The position numbers and the translations under genes are program-made. DNA of 64,000 bases. Origin: Anaerolineae bacterium. GTDB taxonomy: Bacteria; Chloroflexota; Anaerolineae; Aggregatilineales; Aggregatilineaceae. The notes under the pieces are model-generated. The model was not told the origin of the DNA, made no database searches, and saw nothing but the letters and a program-made list of their open reading frames with translations. Positions 26,189 through 35,360 of the stretch are shown piece by piece. Each line of letters starts with the position of its first letter. Position 1 is the first letter of the stretch. The stretch covers positions 62,001-126,000 of the forward strand of contig JAHDLB010000016.1 of NCBI GenBank assembly GCA_018432315.1. The letters run 5' to 3'.

Positions 26189-27286
26189 TTATGCGCCCGG
26201 CGCGCCGGCCAACAGCTTGAGCCCGTTGCCGGTCAGCATGACGACCAGCTCGCCTCGCTCGCGGAGGGCGGGCAGCGCCGCCACCGCCGCCGCGCTGGTT
26301 GGCTCGATGACGAAGCCCCGCGCCGTCATGGCCTCGCACGCGGCCAGGATCGCCGCGTTGTCCACGCGCCGCGCCGCGCCGCCCGTCTCGCGGATGGTCG
26401 CCAGGATTTCGCGGCCCCGCACGGCGGGCGTGTTGATCAGGATGCCGTCGGCCACGGAATAGGACGGCGTCACGGCTTCGGGGGCGTCCGCGCCGCGCTC
26501 CCAGGCGCGCACGATCGGGTCGCAGCCGGACGACTGCACGGCCACCATCGCCGGCAGGTGGGCGATCAGGCCCGCCGCGTGCAGCGCGCGAAAGCCGCGG
26601 GCCAGCCCCAGGAACAGGCAGCCCTGGCCCACCGGGCAGATCACCGCGTCCGGGGCGCGCCCGCCGAGCTGCTCCCAGATTTCCCAGGCCGCGGTCATCT
26701 GGCCCAGGATGAAATACGGGCTCCAGGTGTGGCTGGCGTAGGGCGTGGACTTGGCCGCCTCGACACACGCCGCCGCCCGGTTGCGCTGCGGCCCATCCAC
26801 CTCGACCAGCGCCCCGCCGAAGGCCGCGATCAGCGCCTTCTTGCCGGGCAGCGCGTCCGCCGGGATGAAGATTCGCGCGCGAATGCCGCCCGCGCTGCTG
26901 TAGGCGGCGACCGAGGCCCCGGCGTTGCCCGACGAATCCTCGACGACCTCGCCCGCGCCGTGAGCCAGCAGGTGGCTGATCATCGTCGCGGTGCCGCGAT
27001 CTTTGTACGAGCCGGTCGGGTTGAGGTATTCGAGCTTGGCGCGGAACGCGATCCCGTCCAGGTGGGCGTGGGCCAGCGGCGTCATGCCCTCGCCGAGCGA
27101 TACCCGGCGCTGGACGGGCAGCATCCGCGCATAGCGCCACAGCGACCATTCACGCGGCACGATGGCCCCCTCGTCGAACGGCGGCAGGCTCTCGATCTCC
27201 AGGGGCGCGCCGCACTGCGGGCAGCGCCAGGCCAGCGGGCCGGGCCGGTGCTGGCATTCGGGGCAGATCACGCTCGGTGTCGTCAT
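26189..27286 (-). CDS. Threonine synthase-like PLP enzyme with N-terminal zinc ribbon
   Basis: A fold type II pyridoxal phosphate enzyme of 365 residues. The N-terminus has a zinc-ribbon (ICPECQHRPGPLAWRCPQCG, C-x2-C and C-x2-C), seen in many archaeal-type threonine synthases. The PLP lysine is in NPTGSYKDRGT, the phosphate loop SSGNAG follows, and a C-terminal MLTGNGLK closes the domain. The usual role is conversion of O-phosphohomoserine to threonine. Related enzymes include cysteate synthase and diaminopropionate-type lyases, so threonine synthase is the best but not the only reading. No other threonine pathway gene is adjacent. The gene diverges from the ROK kinase gene across about 155 bases. 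Confidence 0.85.
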   Translation of the reverse strand: MTTPSVICPECQHRPGPLAWRCPQCGAPLEIESLPPFDEGAIVPREWSLWRYARMLPVQRRVSLGEGMTPLAHAHLDGIAFRAKLEYLNPTGSYKDRGTATMISHLLAHGAGEVVEDSSGNAGASVAAYSSAGGIRARIFIPADALPGKKALIAAFGGALVEVDGPQRNRAAACVEAAKSTPYASHTWSPYFILGQMTAAWEIWEQLGGRAPDAVICPVGQGCLFLGLARGFRALHAAGLIAHLPAMVAVQSSGCDPIVRAWERGADAPEAVTPSYSVADGILINTPAVRGREILATIRETGGAARRVDNAAILAACEAMTARGFVIEPTSAAAVAALPALRERGELVVMLTGNGLKLLAGAPGA

Positions 27287-27440
27287 GGCAGGCCTTCGCT
27301 TCGGGTGGGTGGGCGGTCACGTGCCGCCGAGTCTACCGCCGGATCGCGCTGCCGACCAGCCTGCCCCCGGCGGCAGGTGCATTGCATGGCGGCCCGGTTG
27401 CGTCTATGATCGAGAATATCGGCCAGACGCGGGGGGTATC

Positions 27441-28460
27441 ATGGGCAAGAAAGACAAATCGTCCAAGAAGAACAAGCGCAATCCCGGCACCTCGATGACG
27501 CTGGGAATCGACCTGGGCGGGACGAAGATCCTGGCCGGGGTGGTCGACGAGCACGGCCACATCCTGGGCACGGCCAAGCGCAAGACGCGCCCGGAGCGCG
27601 GCGTGGACGCCGTGATCGAGCGCATCGCCAGCACGGCGTTCGACGCGGTCGAGGATGCGGGCCTGTCGATGGACCTGATCGACGCGGTGGGCATTGGCGC
27701 CCCCGGCGTGGCGGACTACAACACCGGCGTGATCGAGTTCGCGCCCAACCTCGCCAACTGGGTGAACGTGCCGCTCGGCCCGCGCTTGCAAAACCTGCTG
27801 GGAACGCCGATTTACGTCGAGAACGACGTGAACGCCGGGACGTTCGGCGCGGCAACCGCCGGGGTGGCGAAGGGCTTCCGCTCGGTGGTTGGCATCTTCC
27901 CCGGCACCGGCATCGGCGGCGGGCTGGTGCTCGATGGGCAGTTGTGGCGCGGGGCGCGGAATGCCGCCGCCGAGTTCGGGCACATGGTCGTGCTGATCGA
28001 CGGCCCGCTGTGCGGCTGCGGGCGGCGCGGCTGCATCGAGGCGCTGGCGAGCCGGTCCGCCATCGAGCGCGACATCGCCGGCGAGCTGCGCGGTGGGCGG
28101 CAGAGCCTGGCGACCGAATACACCGACTCCGAGGGGCGGATCACCAGCGGGGCGCTGGCCGAACTGCTCGACAAGAAAGACGCGCTGGTGACCGAGGTGG
28201 TCGGGCGCGCGGCGCGGCACCTGGGCATCTTCACGGCGGCGCTGGTCAACGCCATCGACCCGGAATGCGTCGTCTATGGCGGCGGGCTGATCGAAGCGTG
28301 CGGCAGCTTCATGATGCCGATCATCCGGGGCGCGACGTACCGCTACCTGATCCGCCCGGTGGAGCCGGAGAACCTGCCCATCTTCGAGGCCATGTTGGGC
28401 GACAACGTGGTGCTGGTGGGGGCGGCGATGCTCGCCAACGCCAGCCTCAAGACCCCGTGA
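27441..28460 (+). CDS. ROK-family sugar kinase (glucokinase-like)
   Basis: A cytoplasmic hexose kinase of the ROK family, 339 residues. The phosphate motif is LGIDLGGTKILAGVV. The catalytic Asp lies in VENDVNAGTFG, and the zinc site is CGCGRRGC with the preceding His in EFGHMVV. The ATG at 27441 follows a G-rich SD. A longer frame upstream is open only by chance and would include the TATGAT-like -10 near 27405. An unusual Lys-rich N-terminus (GKKDKSSKKNKRNPG) precedes the domain. No helix-turn-helix is present, so this is a kinase rather than a ROK repressor. Glucose is the most likely substrate and fits with the glycogen and sugar import genes. It converges with the histidine kinase gene, with four bases between the stop codons. 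Confidence 0.9.
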   Translation: MGKKDKSSKKNKRNPGTSMTLGIDLGGTKILAGVVDEHGHILGTAKRKTRPERGVDAVIERIASTAFDAVEDAGLSMDLIDAVGIGAPGVADYNTGVIEFAPNLANWVNVPLGPRLQNLLGTPIYVENDVNAGTFGAATAGVAKGFRSVVGIFPGTGIGGGLVLDGQLWRGARNAAAEFGHMVVLIDGPLCGCGRRGCIEALASRSAIERDIAGELRGGRQSLATEYTDSEGRITSGALAELLDKKDALVTEVVGRAARHLGIFTAALVNAIDPECVVYGGGLIEACGSFMMPIIRGATYRYLIRPVEPENLPIFEAMLGDNVVLVGAAMLANASLKTP

Positions 28461-28464
28461 GCGG

Positions 28465-31050
28465 CTAGCTGGGGCGCTCTTTCTTCGCCAGGTCCGACAG
28501 GTCGAGCCGGACGGTCGACTGCGCGGGCGCTTTGCGGGGCGGGCGCAAGCCGAGCGGCAGGAACAGCCGGAACGTGCTCCCCTTGTCGAGGGCGCTGTCG
28601 ACCGAAACGTGGCCGCCGTGCGCCTGCGCGATCGTCCTGACGAGGCTCAGGCCCAGCCCGGTCCCCGGAATGTGGCGCGTGCGCCGGTCCTGCACGCGGA
28701 AGAACTGGTCGAAGACGTAAGGCAGACTCTCGGCGGGCATCCCGTAGCCCGTGTCTTTGACCTCGATCACGGCGTAGTCGTCCGCTATCTTCAGCGTGAC
28801 GTCGATGCGCCCCCCGGCGGGCGTGTATTTGATCGCGTTGCTGATCAGGTTGTCGATGGCCTGCCCGACCAGCACCGAGTGCCCCATGAGGAGCTGGGCT
28901 GGCGCGCTGAGCTCGTGGTACGCCAGCGCGATCGCGTGCTGGCGGGCTTTGTCCTCGTTGCGCTGGACGACACCCTCCACCAGGCTGGAAAGCCGGTACG
29001 GCTTGGCCGACTCCTCGCCGAGCGACTGCGCCATTTCCAGGTCCACCACATCCTGAATGAGCTGCTCCATCCGGTCGAGGCTGTTGATGATCATGCTGCG
29101 CAGTTGATCGCGCTGATCGGGCGGGATGTCCGGCTCGTCGACCAGGTCCATCGAGCCGCGCGCCAGCCCCAGCGGGTTGCGCAGGTCGTGCGAGAGGATG
29201 TGGATCATGTCGGATTTCAGCCGGTCGAGCCGCCGCAGTTCGGACACGTCCTGCCCGACGGCAACGTAGCGGTCGATGGTGCCGTCGGACTTGGTGATCG
29301 GCGCGATGCGTACCAGGTATTCGCCGATTTCACCGAGATTGACGTCGATGATGGCGTCGGGTTTATCCAGCGTGATCTCCCGATCCGGCATCCACTGGCG
29401 CAGCAGGTCCGCGACGCGGTGGTTCAGCACGTCCTTGACCTTGATGTTCAGCCGCTTGAGCACGGCCTGGGCTTCGGGGTTGAGCATCAGCACGCGCCCG
29501 TGAATGTCGCACACGGCCACGCCCGCCGCCGTGTGATCGAGGATGGCGCGGAGCTGCTGGCGGTCCTGCTGGATCGTCTCGTGGAGCTGGGCCTTGGCGA
29601 TGGCGGTGGCGGCCTGGGGCGCGAGCATCATCAGCACGTCGAGGTCGTCCTGAATCTCGTCCTGGTTGGCGTTCGTCTTGATGACCTGCAGCACGCCCAG
29701 CACGGTCCGCCGGTAGTCGAGCGGGACGCCGTACAGGATGGCCCCTTCGGGCAGCGACTGCTTCATGGCGGGCCGGGCCTGCTCCCACTCGCCGTAATTG
29801 GTCACCACGCTGGGCTTGCCGCTGCGCGCGATCATGCCCGCCTGGCCCTCGCCCGCGTTCACGCGCGTGCCGATGGCGCGCGTGTGTTCCATGTTCAGGT
29901 GGTGCGCCGCGCTCACCGTCAGGCTGCCGTCCGGCTGGACCAGCAGCAGCACGCCCGTCTGGGCCGCGACCAGCCGGACGGCCTCTTCGACGATCCGGCT
30001 CAGCACGGCGTCGAGCGTCAGGTCTTCGGCGATCAGGCGCGCGACCTTGCTCACCGCCTGCTGGCGTTGTTCGGCCCGGTTGAGGCGCAGATACAGCCGC
30101 ATGTTCCGGACCGCCGTCGCCACCTGCGAGGCGAACAGCCGCCCCAACTGGAGATGCGCGCCGTGGAACTGGTTGGGCTGCTGCGAGAACAGCGCGACGA
30201 ACCCGATCAACTGCTGGTCGATGGTCAGCGGCAGCCGCATGTACGACTGGGCGCCGGCAGCCTCCGCCTCGCGCACGCGGGGCGCGGACGCCTGGGCGTC
30301 CCGTGGGCGCTCGCGCAGCAGCACTTCGTCGCCCAGGTAGATCGGGCGCTCCTCAGCCGAGCAGGCGGCCAGGTACGCCCGGCACACGTCCAGAAACGTG
30401 CCGGGCACGCCCAGGTCGAGCGCGTCCGACAGGTCGGTGTATTGCGCGTCGGTGAGCAGCACGGCGATGTCGTCGGCGTCGACGGCGATGCGGGCGACGG
30501 CGTGCAGATCCCCCAGAATGTCGCCCTCGTCCGCCGTGCGCCCGATGGTGAACGACGCCTGGACCAGCCCTTCCAGGTGGCGCAGGCGCTCTTGCAGCTT
30601 GTCCGGCGCTTCCTGGGCGGCGGAATCGTGGCGCGGGCCGGGCGCGGCCAGCCGGCGCGTGGTTTCGGTCGTGAGGTGTTGGAGCGCAGCGATCAACTCG
30701 TGGTGGGATGTGGTGACCGGCAGCACGCGGTCGATCTCCGGGTGGGTCGCGTCGGGGTGGTCGCCATTGGCGGGCACCAGCGCCAGCACGCCGGTGTGTG
30801 GGGCCAGGTCGCGGATCGCGCGCAGCAGCGAGTCGAGATCGCTGTCGAGCCAGGCCAGGTCGAGGACGACGCAGGCCGCGAGGTTCTGCCGGAGCGCGTG
30901 CAGCAGGGCCGTGGGACCGGTGACGTGATACACCTCGGCCAGCGGCCAGATCGCCTCAAGCAGGGCAGAATGCCCGCCCAGCCAGATGAAGGTACAGACT
31001 GGCGACGGTGGCTCCTGTCCTGCTAGTACGGCCTTGTCAGAGTGACTCAT
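28465..31050 (-). CDS. Sensor histidine kinase with receiver-like, two GAF and PAS domains
   Basis: A soluble sensor kinase of 861 residues. Rough domain order: receiver-like domain 1-125, GAF 165-320, GAF 335-490, PAS 500-605, HisKA 620-690, HATPase 730-845. The phospho-acceptor His is in ILSHDLRNPLG. The ATP-binding N box is NLISNAIKYTPAGG, with DTGYGMP and GTGLGLSLV as the G boxes. The receiver-like domain keeps the Asp of VVLDLAW but lacks the N-terminal acidic pair and the C-terminal Lys, so it is probably not phosphorylated. There is no transmembrane segment. No response regulator gene is adjacent. The likely -10 (TATACT, minus strand) lies at 31159-31164. The GAF ligands are unknown. 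Confidence 0.93.
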   Translation of the reverse strand: MSHSDKAVLAGQEPPSPVCTFIWLGGHSALLEAIWPLAEVYHVTGPTALLHALRQNLAACVVLDLAWLDSDLDSLLRAIRDLAPHTGVLALVPANGDHPDATHPEIDRVLPVTTSHHELIAALQHLTTETTRRLAAPGPRHDSAAQEAPDKLQERLRHLEGLVQASFTIGRTADEGDILGDLHAVARIAVDADDIAVLLTDAQYTDLSDALDLGVPGTFLDVCRAYLAACSAEERPIYLGDEVLLRERPRDAQASAPRVREAEAAGAQSYMRLPLTIDQQLIGFVALFSQQPNQFHGAHLQLGRLFASQVATAVRNMRLYLRLNRAEQRQQAVSKVARLIAEDLTLDAVLSRIVEEAVRLVAAQTGVLLLVQPDGSLTVSAAHHLNMEHTRAIGTRVNAGEGQAGMIARSGKPSVVTNYGEWEQARPAMKQSLPEGAILYGVPLDYRRTVLGVLQVIKTNANQDEIQDDLDVLMMLAPQAATAIAKAQLHETIQQDRQQLRAILDHTAAGVAVCDIHGRVLMLNPEAQAVLKRLNIKVKDVLNHRVADLLRQWMPDREITLDKPDAIIDVNLGEIGEYLVRIAPITKSDGTIDRYVAVGQDVSELRRLDRLKSDMIHILSHDLRNPLGLARGSMDLVDEPDIPPDQRDQLRSMIINSLDRMEQLIQDVVDLEMAQSLGEESAKPYRLSSLVEGVVQRNEDKARQHAIALAYHELSAPAQLLMGHSVLVGQAIDNLISNAIKYTPAGGRIDVTLKIADDYAVIEVKDTGYGMPAESLPYVFDQFFRVQDRRTRHIPGTGLGLSLVRTIAQAHGGHVSVDSALDKGSTFRLFLPLGLRPPRKAPAQSTVRLDLSDLAKKERPS

Positions 31051-31491
31051 ATATGGTCTCGCCCGCTAATAGGACCAGACAAACAAGGGCAAGAGGACCG
31101 GCAAGGATGTGTTATTTGTGATGCTCCGTCTTCCCGTCATACCCCCCACGGTGCGCCTAGTATACCATGATCGAGCGGCTGGCTGGCTTTCCTAACTGAT
31201 TCCTAACGTGCCGCGTGTGATGCGCACCGCGCAGGTCGTCCGATGGCTGAGCGATGGACGAAAAGAGCTGGACCCACCCCTGGCTTGTCCTATGCCATCT
31301 CCCTTAATGGTAACTCTATCTAGTCTTAATTAAAATGGGATAAAACTCTGTCAGTATTTTGTGTTGCTGGGTGTCCGTTCCGGTGACCGGCGCGGCGAAT
31401 TTACGAAAAGTTTACGTCTGCGCGTGGCGTAAATGGTCGCGCCGCAGGTATAATCTGGACAGGTTATCTTCGGTGTAGGAGTGCAGTCGAA
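31051..31491. other. Intergenic region with divergent promoters
   Basis: This 441-base gap holds no gene I can support. It contains a minus-strand TATACT (complement of 31159-31164) for the histidine kinase and a plus-strand TATAAT (31449-31454) for the BI-1 gene, with TAGGAGTG as the SD before 31492. An A/T-rich patch around 31310-31350 stands out from the GC-rich surroundings. TTTACG occurs at 31400 and 31411 and inverted (CGTAAA) at 31428, just upstream of the BI-1 -10 box. Confidence 0.5.
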
Positions 31492-32199
31492 ATGGATATT
31501 TACCGGCCACAACCTCAAGCTTCAGCGTTAGGCGAGCGCATCAACATGCGCCAGGTGATGCAGCAGGTCTATCTGTGGATGACGATCGGCCTGATCACCA
31601 GCGCAGTCGTCGCCGGCTTTTTTGCCACGACCGGCCTCACGGAGGCGCTGGCCCCCGTGTTGATGATTTTGATGTTGGCGCAAGTCGGGATGGTCTGGTA
31701 CCTCGCGGCCCGGCTGACCCGGATCAGCCCGGAGCGCGCCACCACGTTGTTCATGGTCTACGCGGCGCTCAATGGCGCGACGCTGTCCACCGTGTTCTAT
31801 TGGGCCAGCCTGTCGAATATCGCGGTGGCGTTGTTCGCCACGGGCGCGATGTTCGCGGCGATGAGCATCATCGGCTATACGACCGAGATCGACCTGTCCC
31901 GCTTCGGCGGCATCCTCCTGATGGGGCTGATCGGGCTGATCGTGGCGAGCGTCGTCAACCTGTTCCTGGCGAGCTCGGCGCTCTACTGGCTGATCACCTA
32001 CGCGGGCGTGGCCCTGTTCATCGCCCTGACCGTGTACGATACCCAGTGGATCAAGCGCCAGGCCGAGAGGTTGGAGTTCCAGGGCGTGAGCAGCGGCGCG
32101 GCAGCCGTGCGCCAGGTCGCGATCATCGGCGCGCTCAAGCTCTACCTGGACTTCGTGAACCTGTTCCTGTACATCCTGCGCATCGTCAACAACCGCTAA
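31492..32199 (+). CDS. Bax inhibitor-1 / YccA family membrane protein
   Basis: A seven-helix inner-membrane protein of 235 residues in the TMBIM/BI-1 family. The helices run almost the whole length from VYLWMTIGLITSAVVAGFFA to the last segment YLDFVNLFLYILRI. The family signature YDTQ in LTVYDTQWIK carries one Asp of the pH-sensing di-aspartyl pair; a second acidic residue lies in the last helix (LDFVNLF). Homologues such as BsYetJ conduct calcium and E. coli YccA modulates FtsH. Which function applies here is not known. The ATG follows TAGGAGTG and a TATAAT lies 38 bases upstream. It is a single-gene unit. No terminator is clear after it. Confidence 0.93.
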   Translation: MDIYRPQPQASALGERINMRQVMQQVYLWMTIGLITSAVVAGFFATTGLTEALAPVLMILMLAQVGMVWYLAARLTRISPERATTLFMVYAALNGATLSTVFYWASLSNIAVALFATGAMFAAMSIIGYTTEIDLSRFGGILLMGLIGLIVASVVNLFLASSALYWLITYAGVALFIALTVYDTQWIKRQAERLEFQGVSSGAAAVRQVAIIGALKLYLDFVNLFLYILRIVNNR

Positions 32200-32279
32200 C
32201 GCGGTTGCGCGCCGTGCGAATTTGGTGAGGCGGGCGTCCGGACCCGGGCGCCTGCCTCGCTGTGTGCCGGCGGCGCATT

Positions 32280-32339
32280 GTAAAAAACTGTCAAAAACGC
32301 CCCCAAACCGCGACATCCCCGCGTATCGTGCGGTATAGT
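32280..32339 (+). promoter_or_regulatory. Promoter region of the second subtilase with A-tract element
   Basis: TATAGT at 32334-32339 is the likely -10 box. About 15 bases upstream of the weak -35 region lies GTAAAAAACTGT followed by CAAAA (32280-32296). The same 12-mer lies at a matching distance upstream of the first subtilase promoter, at 8330-8347. Confidence 0.4.
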
Positions 32340-32412
32340 GAATGAAGCCGGTGTGCCGGAAACGCGCGTCCCGAACCACCGGCTGCGTACCATGGGGTTG
32401 GGGAGGTGACCT

Positions 32413-34161
32413 GTGAATCGATGGACAACACTGGCCCGCGCGGGCGCGATCGCCGGACTGCTGCTCGTGTCGCTCGTCCCGGCGGCGCTCGACGCGGCGG
32501 GCTCGCCGCCCGCTGCCGGACCGGCCCTCCTCCAGACCTCTCCCGACCAGGTCATCATGCGCTACCAGCCCGATACCCCCTACGCCGACGTCGCGAACGC
32601 CGTCCGGGCGCAGGGCGGGAGCATCGTCGAGCATATCCCGCAGCTCAACGCCGTCGTCGTGCAGCTCCCGACCGGGCCAATCGGGCCGCTGTCCGCGCAG
32701 AGCGCGGGCGAGCCTGAAGGCCCCTTCGTGCACGTCGAGCCGAACCGCCTGCGATATCCCACCCTCGACCCGAATGATCCCTATTACGCGCCCACCGGCA
32801 GCGATCCGCGCCAGTGGGGGCTGGAGCGCATCAACGCGCCCGCCGCCTGGGACGTGGCGAAGGGCCAGGGCGCCGTGATCGCCGTGCTCGATACGGGCGT
32901 GGACCTCGACCATCCCGACCTGGAGGCCAACCTGCTGCAAGGCTATGACCTGGTGGGCAAGGACAACCGGCCCCAGGATGCGGGCGTGGCGCGCGGCCAC
33001 GGGTCGCACGTCGCCGGAATCGCCAACGCCGTCACCGACAACGCGACCGGCATCGCGGGCGTGGCCTGGGACGCGAAGACGCTGCCGGTGCGTGTGGTCA
33101 ATTTGCAGGGCTTTGCCACGGCGGCCAACATCGCCGGGGGGATCGTCTGGGCGACCGATCACGGCGCGAACGTGATCAACCTGAGCCTGGGCGCGCCGGG
33201 GTGGATGAAGATCGAGCGCGACGCGGTGAACTATGCCGCTGCGCGCGGCGTGGTCGTGGTGGCGTCGGCGGGGAATGACCAGGCAGAGCGCGATTATTAT
33301 CCCGCCTCGTACGACCACGTGATCAGCGTCGCCGCCACGCGCCAGGATGACGTCGTCACGTATTATTCGAACATGAGCGAGTACGTCGACGTGGCCGCGC
33401 CGGGCGGCGGCAATTACTATGGGGATCCGGCGTCGAACATCTGGAGCACGGTCGATGGCGGCGGCTACGGCTACAAGGCCGGCACGTCGATGGCGACGCC
33501 GCACGTCGCCGGGGTGGCCGCGCTGGTCTGGTCGGCGGGCCACGCCACCACGCCCCAGCAAGTGACCGAGGCGATCCTGTGCAGCGCGCTCGATCGCGGT
33601 GCTGCCGGGTACGACACGTCCTACGGCTACGGGCTGGTCCAGGCCGACGCCGCCGTGACGTACGATCCGGCGCTGGCCGCGTCGTGCCTGCCGTCGGTGC
33701 CGCACGACGATTTCGACGACGCGCGCGCCATCGACACGTTCCCCTACGCCGACTCGATCGATACGACCTACGCGACGTCGTGGGAGGACGACCCGGTTTT
33801 CTGCGAGGGAGACGGCTCGCGGACGGTGTGGTACCGCTTCACTGCCGAAGAGAGCGGCGCCCTGACGGTGAGCACGGCGGGCAGCACGTACGACACGGTG
33901 CTGGGCGTGTACACGGGATCGCGCGGCAGGCTGAACCAGCGCGCGTGCAACAACGACTACGCGGGGACGGCGTCCCAGGTGCGGACGAACGTCTTCAAGG
34001 GCGAGACGGTGCACGTGGCGGTGTCGTCCTACGGCCACGACGACCTGCCGCCCGACACGGTCTACCGGGGCACGCTGGCGATCAGCGCGACGTTCGAACT
34101 GTACCCGGCGCCCGGCTGTCACGTCCTGGAGAACGGCGTCGTTGTCTGCACGGCGGAGTGA
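32413..34161 (+). CDS. Secreted S8 family (subtilisin-like) peptidase with one PPC domain
   Basis: An exported serine protease of 582 residues. The signal peptide (AGAIAGLLLVSLVPAALDAA) leads into an I9-like propeptide (DQVIMRYQPDTPYADVANAV). The catalytic domain has Asp160 (AVLDTGVD), His196 (GHGSHVAG) and Ser359 (AGTSMATPHVAG), with the oxyanion Asn in ASAGND. A single PPC beta domain follows from about residue 440 (TVWYRFTAEESGALTVST, YDTVLGVYTGSRGRL), similar to the repeats of the larger peptidase at 2944-7854. The last 16 residues (GCHVLENGVVVCTAE at the end) form a short two-Cys tail that resembles the tail of the secreted protein at 44091-45371. The start is GTG with an excellent GGGAGGTGA SD. 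Confidence 0.95.
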   Translation: MNRWTTLARAGAIAGLLLVSLVPAALDAAGSPPAAGPALLQTSPDQVIMRYQPDTPYADVANAVRAQGGSIVEHIPQLNAVVVQLPTGPIGPLSAQSAGEPEGPFVHVEPNRLRYPTLDPNDPYYAPTGSDPRQWGLERINAPAAWDVAKGQGAVIAVLDTGVDLDHPDLEANLLQGYDLVGKDNRPQDAGVARGHGSHVAGIANAVTDNATGIAGVAWDAKTLPVRVVNLQGFATAANIAGGIVWATDHGANVINLSLGAPGWMKIERDAVNYAAARGVVVVASAGNDQAERDYYPASYDHVISVAATRQDDVVTYYSNMSEYVDVAAPGGGNYYGDPASNIWSTVDGGGYGYKAGTSMATPHVAGVAALVWSAGHATTPQQVTEAILCSALDRGAAGYDTSYGYGLVQADAAVTYDPALAASCLPSVPHDDFDDARAIDTFPYADSIDTTYATSWEDDPVFCEGDGSRTVWYRFTAEESGALTVSTAGSTYDTVLGVYTGSRGRLNQRACNNDYAGTASQVRTNVFKGETVHVAVSSYGHDDLPPDTVYRGTLAISATFELYPAPGCHVLENGVVVCTAE

Positions 34162-34167
34162 GGGCGA

Positions 34168-35145
34168 TCACAGCTCGCGGGCGTCGACGTAGATCGGCGT
34201 GTCCTGCCATTCCGGCGTCCAGCCCGGCTTGAGCGATTTGAACACCATCCAGTAGTCCATCTGCTTGTACGCTTCCGAGAAGAAGAAGATGGGAACGCGG
34301 TCCATGCGGTCGATCAGCAGGGTGAGCTTGCTCACGTTGCTGGTGACGGCGAGATCGCGCAGCGTGTCGAACACGGACTGCAGCAGCGCCGGGCTGTGAA
34401 TCCCGACCTCGTCGAACAGGCGCAGGCTCTTTTCACCGCGCCGCTGCATCTCCTCCTCGCTGAGAAAGGGCAGCTCTGCCGGCCACTGCTGGAAGACGAA
34501 GCTCTGGTCGAACAGGCTCATCCCGGCGAACTTCGCGTTGCCCAGGTCCACCGACCACCGCTCGAAGCCGAAATCCTTGACGCGCTCCGCCACATCCGGC
34601 ACGTACAGGTCGCGCGAGCTGTGGACCGCGGCGACCAGGTCGTGATCGCTGGCCGGGTCGCCGGTGTGGCGCGGCATCCAGTCCGGCACGTCGAAGGCGG
34701 GGAAGGGCTGGAAGACCAGCAGCAGAATCTGGCGCAGGCGCTGGTAGCCGAGCTTGGCGAACAGCTTGAGCGAGGGCACGTTCGAGGCAACGATGTGCGC
34801 GTACACGCCGTCCACGCCGCGCCCGATCAGCACGTCGTCGATCGCGTTCAGCAGGCTCAGGCCGATGCCGTGACGGCGCAGCGCGGGGGTGGTGCGCACG
34901 TCGAACACGTAGCCCAGCGACACCGGCTGCCCGCCGACCTGGGTGCGCTTGACGATGACCGCCGCCACGCCGACGATCGCGCCGTCGTGCTCGGCCACCA
35001 GGAGCTGGTGATCGGGAAAGAGCGCGGCGCGGTCGATGAAGCGCCGCCGGTAGTGGACGAACGGCTCGGGCAGGCCGCGCGGGCATAGCCGTTCCAGGTC
35101 CATCAGTACGGGGTCATCTTCGGGCCGGTAGAAGCGAATGTGCAT
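34168..35145 (-). CDS. GNAT-family N-acetyltransferase
   Basis: A cytoplasmic acetyltransferase-like protein of 325 residues. The N-terminal 150 residues form a GNAT domain with the acetyl-CoA loop RRHGIGLSLL and a following LFAKLGYQRLRQ. The second half (residues 160-325) is less clear. It contains another beta-alpha pattern (VSKLTLLIDRMDRVPIFFFSEAYKQMDYWMVF spans the region) that may be a degenerate second GNAT domain. The substrate is not predictable. The gene converges with the subtilase gene, six bases separating the two stop codons, and has its own upstream region of nearly 500 bases shared divergently with the V4R gene. Confidence 0.85.
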   Translation of the reverse strand: MHIRFYRPEDDPVLMDLERLCPRGLPEPFVHYRRRFIDRAALFPDHQLLVAEHDGAIVGVAAVIVKRTQVGGQPVSLGYVFDVRTTPALRRHGIGLSLLNAIDDVLIGRGVDGVYAHIVASNVPSLKLFAKLGYQRLRQILLLVFQPFPAFDVPDWMPRHTGDPASDHDLVAAVHSSRDLYVPDVAERVKDFGFERWSVDLGNAKFAGMSLFDQSFVFQQWPAELPFLSEEEMQRRGEKSLRLFDEVGIHSPALLQSVFDTLRDLAVTSNVSKLTLLIDRMDRVPIFFFSEAYKQMDYWMVFKSLKPGWTPEWQDTPIYVDAREL

Positions 35146-35360
35146 GTGTCGGTGTGTGTTTAGGACAGGACCAGGCGCTAATTCATCCTATCTTAATACG
35201 AAGTTCAGCATATTCACAACTCGCCGCGATCCGTCAAAACGCCATCCGGACAATCGCGCGCCGGTCATCCGGATCGCGCCCGGCAGAGGCTGGCTCGCAA
35301 AGAGATAACGAAGCCCAAACGATTCGTTAAACCTCAATTCGCCAAACCGCCAAATTTCCC

